The position numbers were made by a program, and so were the translations under genes. Below are positions 1 through 12,289 of a stretch of DNA of 64,000 nucleotides, piece after piece. The DNA comes from Channallabes apus (lineage: Eukaryota; Chordata; Actinopteri; Siluriformes; Clariidae). Under the pieces are notes generated by a model, which made no database searches, had not been told where the DNA came from, and worked only from the letters and a program-made list of their open reading frames with translations. The stretch lies in NCBI GenBank assembly GCA_030522415.1, contig CM060118.1:27739151-27803150 (forward strand), in the 5' to 3' direction. Each line of letters starts with the position of its first letter. Position 1 is the stretch's first letter.

Positions 1-1706
1 AGCATTTATGTCCATACTGGACTCTGTAGGTGTAAATCAGTGTGTAGTAGGACCCACTCATAAAGCAGGTCACACTTTAGACCTAATAATATTTTTCTGA
101 TTAATTATAAGAAATGTATTCACAATTCCACTGTCTGAAATTATCTCAGATCACTATCTTGTCTCCATTCAAGTGTCTCACAGTGATAATGTACGCATAG
201 CACCACGCTACCGTATTAAACGTACATTCACATCAACTACCACACAGAGTTTTATCAGTAATCTCCCAGAGTTACCAACTTCGATTAGGCCACCGTCTGA
301 CCCCACAGAACTCGATCAGGCGACTGAATATTTAGAGTCGACACTTCGTTGTACCTTAGATAATGTAGCTCCAGCTAAAAGAAAAATTATTAGAGATAAA
401 AAACTCCCTGGTATAACGATCACACGCGCACTTTAAAACAGACTGCTCGGAAATTAGAGCGTAAATGGCGTCAAACTAAATTGTTGGTATTTCAAATAGC
501 ATGGAAAGAGAGCATCCTGATCTATAGAAAAGCTCTTAGTGTAGCTAGATCAACGTATCTCTCCACTCTTATAGAAGAAAATATAAATAATCCTAGATTT
601 TTATTTAATACCGTAGCCAAATTAACCAGAAATAAGACCACTACAGAAATCTCCACAACAACATCATGCAATAGTGAGGACTTCATGAAATTTTTTAATA
701 ATAAAATTGTAAATATCAGGCATAAAATTGAGGCTTTGAAACCGAACAATGTAATTGATACAGATGTTAACCTAGCCATGTCAGATTCAAACCTAGAATA
801 CTTTACTCCTCTTGAAGAGAATGAACTAATTTCACTCATCTCTTCTGCAAATTCATCAACCTGTATATTAGATCCTATACCGACACATTTTCTTAAACAG
901 ATAGTACCAGTAATAACAGAACCGCTGTTGAGAATAATTATTTCCTCACTCAGCATTGGTTATGTTCCAAAATCTTTTAAATTAGCAGTTATCAAACCAA
1001 TAATTAGGAAACCTGACCTCGACCCCTGTCAGCTGTCCAATTACAGGCCAATATCAAACCTCCCCTTTATCTCTAAGATTCTGGAAAAGATAGTAGCGGA
1101 GCAGCTATGCTCATATCTACATAGAAATGGCATACATGAACTGTATCAGTCAGGATTTAGGCCTCATCACAGCACAGAAACAGCACTCGTTAAAGTAGTA
1201 AATGACCTCCTATTGGCCTCTGATCAGGGTTGTGTAACTATGCTTGTATTAATTGACCTCAGTGCAGCTTTTGACACCATTGATCATGCTATTCTTCTTC
1301 ACAGATTAGAAAATGTAGTAGGAATTAAGGGTACAGCCCTCTCCTGGCTCAGATCCTATTTGACCGATCGTTATCAGTACAGTATGTAGACTTAAATGGT
1401 GATTATTCTGCTTGTTCTCTAGTGGAGTTTGGCGTTCCGCAGGGTTCAGTTTTAGGCCCACTGCTTTTCTCCCTTTACATGCTTCCTCTGGGCAACATAA
1501 TCCGTAAGCATGGTATTAGTTTTCATTGTTATGCTGACGACACACAGCTATACGTCTCAACAAAACCTGATGAGAAAAACCATCTTACTAAAGTTGAGCA
1601 ATGTGTGCAGGACATAAGAAATTGGATGCTAATTAACTTCCTTCTGCTTAATCCGGATAAGACAGAAGTTCTAGTCATAGGACCGCATACAGCTAGAAGT
1701 AAAATC
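1..1706 (+). pseudogene. L2 ORF2, endonuclease end and reverse transcriptase (broken)
   Basis: Frame 2 reads the end of an APE endonuclease: LDLIIF ends in a stop near 100, then the catalytic-type SDHYLV is at 146-163. After a frameshift at about 435-480 the RT reads on from 481, with the fingers motif NYRPISNLPFISK and the motif A sequence AAFDTIDH near 1264-1287. A stop at 1387-1389 and another frameshift follow. The third segment, from 1422, carries the [13 protein letters not shown] block and the catalytic box YADD at 1530-1541. The RT would copy its own RNA at a nicked target in the nucleus. At least three disruptions make the gene dead. The clade call rests on recalled motif similarity, and CR1 in the broad sense is the fallback. 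Confidence 0.85.
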
Positions 1707-1709
1707 TTA

Positions 1710-2283
1710 TGCCTCTTTTCCACTACATAGAACTGCACGACACGGTTCAGTTCAACTCACTTCGGTTCGGCGCAGTTTGGCTCGGTTTGCTCTTCCACTG
1801 CAGTGTAGTAACACTTTAGCGTGGGCGGGATTACTCACGCGCGCGGCGCCGCTACTGCCGTGACGTCATCGTAAGCGCGCCACAAACACACACACAACAA
1901 TGGGGCATATCGACGGCATGGTGTTCTTCATTCTCGGCATGTGGATGTTTTTAACAGCGAGACGAAGGAGTTTGTTTCAAAAGAGGCCGACGGTTAATAC
2001 AAAAAGGTGCATGCGATCCTTCTCTGGCTGTTTCTAAATATATCGGTTCTGTTGTGTCTCGTGTCGCAAGTTCGGTGACGCAGTAATGACGATTTTCTCC
2101 TGCTAATCAGTGACCAGCGTGTTTACACGACACGTTTTGGTAACGGTTCGGCGCGCTTGGAACCTCGGCCGAGGTGGTACTAAAAAAAGGAACAGGTACT
2201 ATGTACTGGTCCCAGTGGATAACCCCCCAAAAGTGAGTAGAACTGAGCCGTGTCGTGTCATACTATGCAGTGGAAAAGCGCCA
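1710..2283. mobile_element. TTA-flanked MITE inserted in the L2 RT gene (PIF/Harbinger-like)
   Basis: The ends form an imperfect inverted repeat of about 50 bp. The left end begins TGCCTCTTTTCCACT and the right end, read in reverse complement, begins TGGCGCTTTTCCACT. Both arms continue with ACACGACACGG and CAGTTC blocks. TTA is present on both sides (1707-1709 and 2284-2286). Removing the insert and one TTA rejoins the L2 reading frame. A 3-bp TTA duplication suggests PIF/Harbinger, which is inference. The 574-bp interior is GC-rich, with CpG-rich palindromes, and encodes no transposase. Confidence 0.75.
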
Positions 2284-2286
2284 TTA

Positions 2287-2946
2287 GATCACACCGTAAC
2301 TTTAGATGGCCTTTCTGTTCCATCAAGTGCAACAGTAAAAGACCTCGGCGTGATTATAGATTCCAGCCTTTCATTTGAAGCTCATGTAGATAATATCACC
2401 AGGATAGCATTCTTTCACCTCAGAAATATTGCCAAGATAAGAAATATATTGTCACACGATGCAGAAAAACTCATTCATGCTTTTATCACTTCTAGGTAGG
2501 ACTATTGTAATGCCTTACTGTCTGGTTGTTCTGTTACGTGCATAAACAAGCTTCAGCTAGTCCAGAATGCAGCAGCGAGAGTCCTCACTAGAACCAGAAG
2601 ATATGAGCACATCACCCCTATCCTATCGTCACTACATTGGCTCCCTGTGAAATTTCGCATTGATTTTAAAATACTACTCTTGACATATAAAGCATTAAAT
2701 GGTCCCGCGCCGCAGTATCTGAGCGAACTGCTAGTGTCTTACGATCCGCCACGCCTACTTCGGTCAAAGGATGCAGGCTGCTTGTCAGTACCGCGTATTA
2801 TGAAAACTACAGCTGGGGGCAGAGCTTTTTCTCACAAAGCCCCAAAATTATGGAATAGTCTTCCAAATAGTGCTCGGGAGGCAGACACAGTCTCAGTGTT
2901 TAAGTCTAGGCTAAAAACCTATTTATTTAGCCAAGCATTTTTATAA
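2287..2946 (+). pseudogene. L2 ORF2 C-terminal region
   Basis: This continues the L2 polyprotein beyond the MITE. It reads VTLDGLSVPSSATVKDLGV and later the conserved end with APKLWNSLP and FKSRLKTYLFSQAFL. An in-frame TAG at 2497-2499 replaces the TTG (Leu) seen in the sister copy at about 27550, so it is a nonsense mutation. The frame is otherwise open to the natural stop at 2944-2946. The function of this domain in L2 is not established. Confidence 0.85.
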
Positions 2947-3928
2947 ATAGATTTGCCATAGGTAAAGGAGCAGATCTGGGGGACTCATGGACATAGAGTA
3001 TTATGGTGAACTGGTATGTTTAGATGCTGTCTTCCTCACTCTCATTTGATCACTCAGGTTTGTTGACTGTGAGGTGATTGTTTGCTTTACATCTCAGGGA
3101 GCCCTCATGTTTGTGTTTCCTTCTGGCTCTCCCTTTTAGTTATGCTCTCATAGTTAGTCCTGCCGGAGTCCCTGCTTGCACTCTACAGTAAATATACATT
3201 CATATTATACATTGTGACTGTGACCATACCTAATTGCCATCTCTCCTCTTCTTCCTTTCTCTTTCCTCTCTCCCCCTGTCTCCCCCTTTCACTCTTTCTC
3301 TCTCTCTCTGTCGAGCTACACATGTCATTCCTGAGCTACCAGTGATCCAGACTCCCTCTGCCCTCCGGACCTGTCTGATCCATCCTGGTGCCCCGCTCCT
3401 GGTTGGAGGTCTCGTCGCATGGATTCCCTGTGTGTCTCTTTGGGATGCGTCTGGTGTCTGGGGATGATTCTCTCTACTTAGAAGATGGTTCTGGCCTCGA
3501 CTGGTGCTGTCAGCTGTTTCTCTAAGGACTTGACAATTCGATAGTTCAGGACTAGAACTTTCTACAAGTCTATCTGAGTCTCCAATAACTACTGGACTCC
3601 ATTTTAACATCAATTAACATCAACTATTATAGCTGAACCTAACACTTAACACTGTATAAATGCAGATCATTTCCTGCTATCTGTTTCACCCAGATGAGGA
3701 TGGGTTCCCTGTTGAGTCTGGTTCCTCTCAAGGTTTCTTCCTATTACCATCTCAGGGAGTTTTTCCTCGCCACTGTCGCCCTCGGGCTTGCTCACCAGGG
3801 ACTATCTGAACATTTTTGATTCATACACATTCACATTCCATACAAACTTAAATAATTCTTTTGATTGTGTAAAGCTGTTTTGTGTAAAGCGCTATACAAA
3901 TGAAACTGAATTGAAATTGAATTGAATT

Positions 3929-5090
3929 CCGAACATTTTTTACAAATAAATAACTGCAAAGTGGGGTGTGTGTAATTATTCAGCAGTCAGTTGCCCATAG
4001 ACATTGCCTGATGAGTGCTGATGACTAAGTAGAGTGCACCTGTGTGGAATCTAATGTCAGTACAAATACAGCTGCTCTGTGACAGCCTCAGAGGTTGTCT
4101 AAGAGAATATTGGGAGCAACAACACCACGAAGTCCAAAGAACACACCAGACAGGTCAGGGATAAAGTTATTGAGAAATTTAAAGCCGGCTTAGACTACAA
4201 AAAGATTTCCAAAGCCTTGAACATCCCATGGAGCACTGTTCAAGCAATCATTCAGAAATGCAAGGAGTATGGCACAACTGTAAACCTACCAAGACAAGGC
4301 CGTCCACCTAAACTCACAGGCCGAACAAGGAGAGTGCTGATCTGAAATGCAGCCAAGAGGCCCATGGTGACTCTGGACGACCTGCAGAGAACTACAGCTC
4401 AGGTGGGGGAATCTGTCCATAGGACAACTATTAGTCGTGCACTGTACAAAGTTGGCCTTTATGGAGGAGTGGCAAGAAGAAAGCCATTGTTAACAGAAAA
4501 CCATGAGAAGTCCCATTTGTAGTTTGCCACAAGCCATGTGGGGGACACAGCAAACATGTGGAAGAAGGTGCTCTGGTCAGATGAGACCAAAATGGAACTT
4601 TTTGGCCAAAATGCAAAACGCTATGTGTGGCGGAAAAATAACACTGCACATCACTCTGAACACACCATTCCCACTGTCAAATATGGTGGTGGCAGCATCA
4701 TGCTCTGGGGGTGCTTCTCTTCAGCAGGGACAGGGAAGCTGGTCAGAGTTGATGGGACGATGGATGGAGCCAAATACATGGCAATCTTGGAAGAAAACTG
4801 CTGTTCACAAACGCTGTCCATCTAATCTGACTGAGCTGGAGCTGTTTTGCAAAGAAGAATGGGCAAGGATTTCAGTCTCTAGATGTGCAAAGCTGGTAGA
4901 GACATACCCTAAAAGACTGGCAGCTGTAATTGCAGCAAAAGGTGGTTCTACAAAGTATTGACTCAGGGGGCTTAATAATTACGAACACCCCACTTGTCAG
5001 TTATTTATTTGTAAACGTAACCCGCTATTTAAAAAAAAAATTCCCGACTACTTTTTTAAAATAATTCGCTCCACATCACCGTGATAAAAA
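3929..5090 (+). mobile_element. Tc1-like DNA transposon remnant, 5'-truncated and internally deleted
   Basis: The sequence starts abruptly after the L2 tail at a point inside the left inverted repeat. A matching piece with its true end is at 53564-53858 and shares AATAACTGAAAAGTGGGG-like sequence. Transposase coding sequence follows, and the 3' part has the mirror AT-rich repeat (CACCCCACTTGTCAGTTATT). The outer right terminus is not clear because the sequence fades after about 5050. Confidence 0.8.
4137..4961 (+). pseudogene. Tc1-like transposase, non-functional
   Basis: The N-terminal helix-turn-helix region reads KVIEKFKAGLDYKKISKAL-like from about 4163, followed by a PRQGRPPKL-type linker. 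The first catalytic Asp lies in [12 protein letters not shown] near 4580, then [14 protein letters not shown]. After ILEEN the reading frame jumps to the C-terminal LFCKEEWARISVSRC block. The stretch that should hold the second Asp and the Glu of the DDE triad is deleted. A TGA at about 4342 replaces an Arg codon in the linker. The product cannot be catalytic. Confidence 0.85.
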
Positions 5091-8000
5091 TATCTTTCAA
5101 ATCAAGAAGACTAGCACACAGATAATGACATCATTGGCACACAGGGTCATGTTACAACAAGCCAAAATCTCCATTTCAATGTCCACACAACACTACTGAA
5201 GTTTTGTAAAATCTTCACTTTGGAAGGCGTTTTCCAAAAGCTTTGTTTTCACAGACCAAAATTGTGTTTGTATGTGGAAGAAAGGTAGAGAAAAATCTTT
5301 AAAAAAAAAACCCAGTTACATGGACATGGATCCATCTCTGCTCCTAACAAGCTGCACCTGTGTTCAATTCCACACTCTCTATTTAAACCAGGCTCAGTTC
5401 TAAAGCAATTCATGAGATTGGCTCTCACATTGTATTGTAGTTTTCCAGCCATCTGCCTATTTTCTGAATTCACCTGTGTACCTAACCCTGCCCATTTCTG
5501 ACCTGCTATCAGAATGCTCCTTGTTGGTAAGCCTATCTTCCTAAGCATACTTATATGCTCTCTGAATAGCTGACCTTTTGACTAATAATTGAATTTGAAT
5601 AATTTTGAATTCTGCCTGAGTGTTTTGGGATTTCTTGCTCTCTGTCTGCTTTCTGATTGTGCCTGTGAACTTGACCTGACCTCAGCCTGTCTGGACTTGT
5701 TCTCAGCCTGACCCTTTTCAGCAACCCTGTCAGCCTGTTTATATAAATATTACTGGATATCTGACCTTGGACTGTTAATTGAATGCTAAATTTTGGATTC
5801 TGTCTGAATCACTGGGATAACCATCCAACTAGTAAAGTTAAATCTGTTCTGCCTGCCCTGCTATCTGTTTGCTAGCCATCAGTTAGTTTTCCGAACTGGT
5901 TCCTACTCTATTGCCTCCCTCTTTTCCAGTGTGCCATCAGTCAATTCCAAAGCTGCTGCTTTCTGTCCCCAGTCCTCCTTTGTCTTCTTTCCCCAAGTCC
6001 TCAGTCTCATTCTTGCGTTGCCTGTATTCTCTTTCATTGAACTTAAGAATGAGACTGTGGACTTGCACAGCATCTTTTTCTTGTAAGATTGTACACAGTG
6101 TGCTGGATCTGCCGTGTTTGACATAAGAATGTAACATTGGGTGAGACAACATTGGGTGTGATTTTAGTGTGTGTGTGTGTTTTTTAAATAAAATGTATGT
6201 GTATATATAATTAATATACGTACAAGATCCAAAGTAGATAAACATTTTTTATTTATTTTTTAGTACATTACAATTTAAAGATTTTATTTTTATAGTTACA
6301 TGCTATAGAACATTGAGGTAAGTTACTAGCCTGAAGGCACTCATCAAACCACATCTCTGCAACACATTCCCCTGGGCCTTTAGCATGGCTTGCCCCAAAT
6401 TCTTTCAGCGCACAAAAAATACATGCATCAGGATACTTCTCTGCACCAAGGCGGTGGAATGATCATCTGGCTCTCTAAACAAACAGTCACTGACTGTCTT
6501 TAAACCAAGACCTGCCCCTTCATTCGTTTAAATAAGCACTAAAGAACATTGTTCTGTTTTTGTTGTACTAATTTCTCTAGAACAGCCTTTATCCTCGTAG
6601 TACTCTTACCCTTGACCATTTGTAGTTGGTTTATAGTGACTACAAATAATTTCTGAAAGTTGCTCCAGACCTGGATGTTTGCCAAGTGTTATTGAAGCAG
6701 CTGTAAACACTCGTTCATTCCATTTGCTCCCTTTCGTTCTTTGTTCCTCAATGTGGATAAGAAAAAAAATACAGCTTGACATCTTACTAATAAACTTCAA
6801 ATTACAGTGTAGTGCTAATTACAGTACGTGTCTTACAAGTAGCTTGGAGTTTAGTCTTGCTGTAGGAACAGTAACATTAGAACGAACATTTACATTTAGT
6901 CATTTGGCAGATGCTCTTATCCAGAGCTACTTACAAAACTGCTTCATAGTTGCCATCTTACACTGGGTTACAAGGTTACTAACTACGTACCCTCAGTCAT
7001 ACACTGTTGGGAAGTGTTTTTGGGGGAGGATTAGCTGAAGTACTGAGGAAACAGATACGTCTTACAGTAAGTTGTATAAAGATTTAAGATTACCAAAGAC
7101 TCAGCTGTATGGACGTCTAGAGGAAGTTCATCCACCTATAGGTGCCAGAAAATGGTCTCACTGCACGTCTTCCTCATTCTTGAGAGATGATGGGATGAGC
7201 CGAACAGTGCTGGAAGATTAGAGGGACCATGGTGCGGTGTGATTACAGGTGACAGATACAGTAAGTGTGGTCTTGGGCAGTTTTTAGCTTTGTAGGCAAG
7301 CACCAGTCTTTTGAATTTGTAAAGCCATAAAAAGAGAACGGGCAAAGCAAAATAGCTAGTGATAACATATATGTTATAATATATGAGTTGACTTCTGTAA
7401 AGCCAATTACCTCTGGCTTCCTTTGGTGTACTGCTGACATATTAGAGTACATCAATGACTTAAATTGTTTTCCCCCATCACGGAAAGTTTGACATTGATC
7501 ACATATGATACTGTATAGTACTGATTCATTCACCACAGTATACATATTGAAGATGGCGATCAGCAACAGCAGATGATATCTTAAATAAAACTTTTAAACA
7601 AAGGTGTTTTTCTTTTTTAAATTACAATTATATCCTGAAAAACTAAACAAAACAGCGGAAGCTTGGCTTCTTGGAGAAATTGCCACTGTGTTTAATATAA
7701 TAGCTTGGGTGTCGCAGTTTTTATCACTTGTTACCTACAGTACATAATTTTCCAATTATAGTAGTAATTCTTTCTGAAACTGTTACCCTACACTTATCAT
7801 GAGCTGTCAGTCAGTCTGCAGCCAGCAACACTCTATCCAGCTGTAGTTTCTTTGGAAACTACTTATTTTTTTTTTTGTTGTTGTGTGTTTTGATGGACCA
7901 AAAATGATGTAAAAATTTTATTATGTTCTGTCTGGAATGTCTGACTGAAAAGTTTATAGACCTGTTTTTAAATGCAAGATGACACCTGTAGTCATGCTGC

Positions 8001-8596
8001 GGAACTGAATATCAGCCTAGCTGTTATCCAGCCATATACACAAGGCTGAAGATAATCATCATCAGTTGTACTAATGTTCAGTACTACAGTAATCTTATAC
8101 TGCAGTATTTTGCACGGTGTTTTTAATGATAAATCATACTATGAGATGCTCTCATATTAATCATAAATCATTTCAATGTATTCCTATCTCTTTCAAATAA
8201 TTATGTTTAAAGGTCATGTTTTACACACATGCAAATATTTGGCATAATAAACCCCTGCCCGAGAGTTGTAGCTCTTCCAAACTGTTCTCTGTTGGTTTTT
8301 CTTTCATTATCTCATAAATGTATCGCTGTCTATGCTGTGTTTAACACTGACATTTTTTTTATGATGTTAATTTATTTTGTTATTTCTTCCCTGATTGTTC
8401 ATGCACAACAGATAAAGCAGCTTTTAAAGTAATCCAGGATTGTTATAATGATTTGTATTTGAATTTAATCTTTTGCACTCAGTATTTTTGCTGCATTAAA
8501 AAAATCTACTTGCAATCGGTTATATGCTGCCTAATTACTATAAATACATTAGAGGAGGTTGCTCATGAACTGTGTGTGTGTATATATAGATCGATA
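5091..8596. other. Unassigned AT-rich stretch without a supportable gene
   Basis: No reading frame here has convincing protein character. 5600-5890 is a pyrimidine-biased stretch with repeated CCTG-type words, reminiscent of the leader of fish LTR elements, but no LTR pair is seen. A short conserved fish repeat motif lies at 6890-6935. A GT run occurs at about 6165-6182. Everything else looks like decayed repeat or unique intergenic sequence. Confidence 0.5.
6886..6940 (+). repeat. Short fish interspersed-repeat core
   Basis: The motif TTTGGCAGATGCTCTTATCC followed by AGAGC is very common in teleost genomes as part of a dispersed repeat. Only this core is recognisable, and no ends or flanking duplications are seen. 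Confidence 0.45.
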
Positions 8597-8599
8597 TTA

Positions 8600-9044
8600 G
8601 GGATGTATCTCAACTTCACGGTACGGTAATACCTCGGTATGAATGGCACGGTACGGTATTTATTGAATCATTTACAGGAAAAACAAAACTAATGAAGAGA
8701 CTCGAAAAAAGTGCCAGAAGTGTTTATTAAACAGATCCAGTAATGCAGAAGTCGCGGGTGCTGCTATTAGTGGCGAAGGAAAAGAGAGAGTAATTATTCA
8801 TTACGGAGTAAGCGGGTTTTAAATCGGATGTGCGCATTACTGGATCTGTGGCGACAACAGACCGCAAAGGATGATGGCCATGCCTGGGCTGATGGGAATT
8901 GTAGTTCTCGCTACCTCCCGTTCGTTCCATTCGTCTGAGCAAACTTTTCTCAGAAGACCTATCATTTTACCGCCATGCGACTACGATATTATCGAAATAA
9001 AGTGTTATTGCGGTACGACGGTATTTACAATACCGTTACATCCC
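8600..9044. mobile_element. TTA-flanked MITE (PIF/Harbinger-like)
   Basis: The element begins GGGATGTATCTC and ends with TTACATCCC, so the terminal 8 bp match in reverse complement (GGGATGTA). The neighbouring sub-terminal sequence also mirrors, with ACGGTACGGTAATACC on the left and GGTATTTACAATACCGT on the right. TTA flanks it at 8597-8599 and 9045-9047. An internal hairpin pairs CAGATCCAGTAATG near 8731 with CATTACTGGATCTG near 8835. No transposase is encoded. Confidence 0.7.
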
Positions 9045-9188
9045 TTATTTTTATTTATATATATTACACGTGTGTGTGTATTATATACACAGAGCCAGCC
9101 AAAAAATTACACACATTTCTCCAGGAAAGGAGAAAGCTATACAAGTATTTTAGTATTAAATTTATTGCTATACATTTCATCTTGATAT

Positions 9189-9274
9189 AACACTATATTA
9201 CCAAAAGTTCATCTCCCTGCCTTCACATGCATATGAACTTGCATAACATCCAATTCTTAATCTATAGGGTTTCC
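9189..9274 (+). mobile_element. Left arm of a DNA transposon split by a nested insertion
   Basis: The terminus ACACTATATTACCAAAAGT mirrors the right arm end at 13314-13335, which reads ACTTTTGGCAATATTGTGT. The following CTGCCTTCACATGCATATGA is typical of a very common fish element with this end. The arm breaks at about 9274, where the AT-rich composite starts, and resumes near 12819. Confidence 0.7.
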
Positions 9275-9574
9275 CCAGTGAAAAAAGAAAACACTAGTGC
9301 ATTACAAATATATTGAAATCCTCGACAGTACATTGCAAATATACTATCAAAAAGTTGTACCGTCAGTTAATATATAAAGTATTCTAACTAATTCCAAATT
9401 TTGGAATTAAACTTTAAACATACTTCAAAATATTTGTATTATAGTACACTTTCCAAAAATATATTAAAGGAAATATTCTGAAAGGTTGGTATAATTTCCA
9501 AAGTATACTTATTTAAACTTAGTTTTTTCAATGTATTTTTGGTATATTTTTAAATAATATGCTCGAAATAATAA

Positions 9575-10225
9575 TTGTACAAATGTACAGAAGGTATACA
9601 TTAGAATGCAATTTTTAATATATGGTAGTCTCAGTATATTGTCAGTTAAATTTAAATGTACTTATGCATACATACTGTACTTATTTATGTTTTATATTTA
9701 GTGCACTAGTCTCTCGTGCACGCTTTTAGTCTATTTTTTGCACGCTGAAAATTGTTTAAGATAATTTATGTTTGCACTCTCACACTCTTCTGTGCGCTCA
9801 CTATCATAAAGCTGTACACTTGCACAAACTTCAGCAGCGTTATAACTGCAACTATTCCAGCCAACCACAGACTAGAATCGCAGCCACACCAGCCAATCAG
9901 AAACTGGAGGCAGGCAGATTTGGACTGTCTGTTTCCTGATTGGCTCCCCAGTTCTCCGCTTCTAGTTTGAATTAACGGCTGGAAGTTGCATCATTGCGTG
10001 CGTTAGTTCGTATCCTAATTATTTTTATTTTCATTAACATAAGGTAAATTTTATGGTTTTTGTTAGGTAAATTGTAATTAAGTACATTCTTTAAGCCATA
10101 GAATGTATTGTCTATTGTGTTGTTGCTAAAGCCTATGTACTTTGCTTGTGGTATAATGCTCTGTAGCTTTCAGCTTGTTTTCAGTCAGCTAGAATCAGCA
10201 CACCAGGTTTAAACTAATACTGTAC
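9575..10225 (+). repeat. Outer inverted-repeat arm, left
   Basis: The arm contains GTACAGAAGGTATACATTAG, TTAGTGCACTAGTCTCTCGT and AGTTTGAATTAACGGCTG. Each reappears in reverse complement with moderate divergence in 12290-12818. The arms are separated by about 2.1 kb. The homology reads as one transposon family in two orientations. Confidence 0.7.
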
Positions 10226-10351
10226 CTGTATACCCTAGTAAAAAAAAAAAAGTATGCTATGCATACAGGAGATGGCTGAGAAGCTGACGCGACATCTATG
10301 CAGCTTGGAGGGTGCAGCGCTGACGTGTCGTCCTCTGCGCTCAGGAGCTGT

Positions 10352-11108
10352 TCAGCTGGAGCGACGCTTGCAGACTGCTGTCCGCGGAGCTTGGCGGCTG
10401 AAGAGTTGGCGCACTGTCCTAGAAGGTGGAGGAAGAAGCCTGCCGTCCTCGAAGCACGGCGGCTGGAGTGTGGAAGCGACGGTCTCGGAGCTCGGCGGCT
10501 GCAGTACTGGAGAGGAGCTTGGAGACGGCGGAGCTGGTGCGAGGTCCTCAAAGCCATGAGGCGGGGGAAGAAGCGCGACAGTCTCGAATCCGGGCGGCGG
10601 AGGAAGAAGCATGCCGTCCTGGAGGCTCGGCGGCTGCAGTGCTGGAGCGACACTAGGCGACTGCGGAGTCGCCGCAATGTCCTCGAAGCCGGGAGGCGGG
10701 GGAAGGATCAGGCTCTCCAGGCTGAAGAGCGGAAGCGACATTCTCATCGCTTAAAGGCAGTGGCGAAGGAAGCACGTCGTTCTCGCTGCTCTGCGACGGC
10801 GCGTAGTCCTCCGTGAAGAGCACCGGCGGGAGAGGGAGCGCATCGTCCAGATAAGAGAGAGGGAAAACATCCGGGACTACAGCGTGGTTCTCCCGAACCT
10901 GGACGAGCAGCTTTTGGAGCTGCACCACCTGCTCCCGCAGGTCACGAATGCGCTCCTCGTTTTGCTCCGCCCAAAACGTGTAGGTATCTCCTGTTTCTCC
11001 CTCGCCACCGTCATGCCAGACCTCCTCGTCCCGTGCCTCTTCGTCGGTGCTTGGGATCTTGTATCCCCCAGATGGCGAGCCTGCAGCCTTCTCAGCTCTG
11101 CCGCACCT
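10352..11108 (-). pseudogene. Unrecognised coiled-coil and proline-rich protein carried inside the transposon
   Basis: Read on the minus strand from 11108, an uninterrupted frame gives an acidic N-terminal part (STDEEARDEEVWHDGGEG). A predicted amphipathic coiled coil follows (EERIRDLREQVVQLQKLL), then a proline-rich part. At about 10690 the frame shifts by one, and the other frame continues with repeats of LPPPPGFED/ETV type to a stop at 10352. GC content is far above the surrounding AT-rich transposon and codon use looks protein-like. No ATG opens the first part, so it may be an internal exon or truncated ORF. I do not recognise the family. It could be a captured host exon or the element's own structural gene. 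A repetitive GC-rich non-coding island is the main alternative. Confidence 0.45.
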
Positions 11109-11334
11109 TAAAGTATATTTTCCAATAATATATTTTTGGAAAGTGTACTATAATTAAATTCTTTTTAAGTATATTTAAAGTTTAATTCCAAAATTTGGTA
11201 AAAGCATGATGTTGGTATACTTTTTATATATTAACTAATTTTTTGTTAGTATATTTGCAATGTACTATCGAGGATTTCTATATATTTGTAATACACTAAA
11301 GTGTATTTTTATTTTATTTTTTTTTCCCACTGTA

Positions 11335-12288
11335 TTCTAATACTAATGTCTGTCTGTGTTCAGACAACAGTTTAAATGTTAGTTTGTGTGTTTGAGAACA
11401 CGTTTTATTGAACACAAATAAACTATAGTAGTGCTTTTTTGTAACCTTGTGCAAATTAAATTTGTTGAACTCATGAATAAAATCTCCCTCATAATTACTG
11501 ATGTAATACTTTTCAAAAACATGTCCCTAAGTATGCTAAGTATACTAAATCCTAGCATGCCAAAGCATAATTAAATGTACTTGCAGCCAGACTAATGACT
11601 AGTATACTTGAAGTTTGCTATTTTGGAACAACTAATTTTGTACTAAGTGTATTTAAGTTGTAATGAAATTGTACAAAAGCACAATTTTAAGTGTATTAAG
11701 TATACTTTTGTTTGCTAAAGTGGAACAACTTTAAGTATACTTAGTACACTTAAAGTATATGACTGTGTGTGTACTAACGTACATACCTGGCAGTAAATAA
11801 TATAATACATTACATATATACTTAAATTGTAAGTACATTACAGCTATTTTTACTGTTACAAATACATGATTAATATACTATGAGTATATTCTTATTGCAG
11901 CAGTAGCATGCTGTTATACTTCTGGTCAATTACAAATACTAAAGTACACTTTGTGCTTAATACAAATATACTTTATTATATCATACAGTACATAAAACCT
12001 TCTACATTACAGTATTGCAAATGTATTACCAGTACACTAAAGGTGTTTTGGATAATGTACAAATGCTAAATGTATTTTCTACACTATAACATGTTTTTGA
12101 AACACATTACACCAGTAATTATGAGGCAGATTTTATTCATGAGTTCAACAGGTTTAATTTGCACAAGGTTACAAAAAAGCACTACTATAGTTTTTGTGTT
12201 CAACAAAACGTATTCACAAACACACAAACTAAAATGTAAACTGTTGTGTGAACACAGACACACATTAGTATTAGAATATGCAGGCACA
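11335..12288. repeat. Inner inverted repeat with about 530-nt loop
   Basis: Sequence from 11335 (TTCTAATACTAATGTCTGTC) to about 11545 is mirrored by 12075-12288, which ends in ATTAGTATTAGAA-type sequence. The shared words include CACTACTATAGTTT and GCACAAGGTTAC in opposite orientation. The loop repeats AAGTATACTT and TACACTTAAAGTATA. Confidence 0.7.
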
Positions 12289-12289
12289 A

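Larger units (their letters stand above)
1..3932 (+). mobile_element. L2-clade non-LTR retrotransposon, copy A (degenerate, runs off the window start)
   Basis: The segment contains, in order, the end of an APE-type endonuclease, a reverse transcriptase, a C-terminal domain, a long 3' UTR rich in pyrimidine runs, and a terminal stretch of TGAATTGAA-like repeats at about 3905-3930. This order and tail are characteristic of the fish L2 (CR1-group) LINEs. Two further 3' fragments of the same family lie at 27385-29027 and 34985-35716 and align over the C-terminal coding part and UTR. Frameshifts, nonsense codons and a MITE insertion make this copy inactive. Its 5' part is outside the window. Confidence 0.9.

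Noticed and set aside
3234..3613. Open frames in the pyrimidine-rich L2 UTR
   Set aside because: The same UTR recurs at 28290 and 35470 with frame-breaking changes, so it is non-coding.
5249..6245. Possible small genes in the 5-6 kb region
   Set aside because: Frames are short, overlap in opposite directions and show no motif, splice context or conservation signal visible here.
10254..10816. Plus-strand frames across the GC-rich island
   Set aside because: They are Arg/Ser-rich mirror images of the proline-rich minus-strand frame, which has better protein character.
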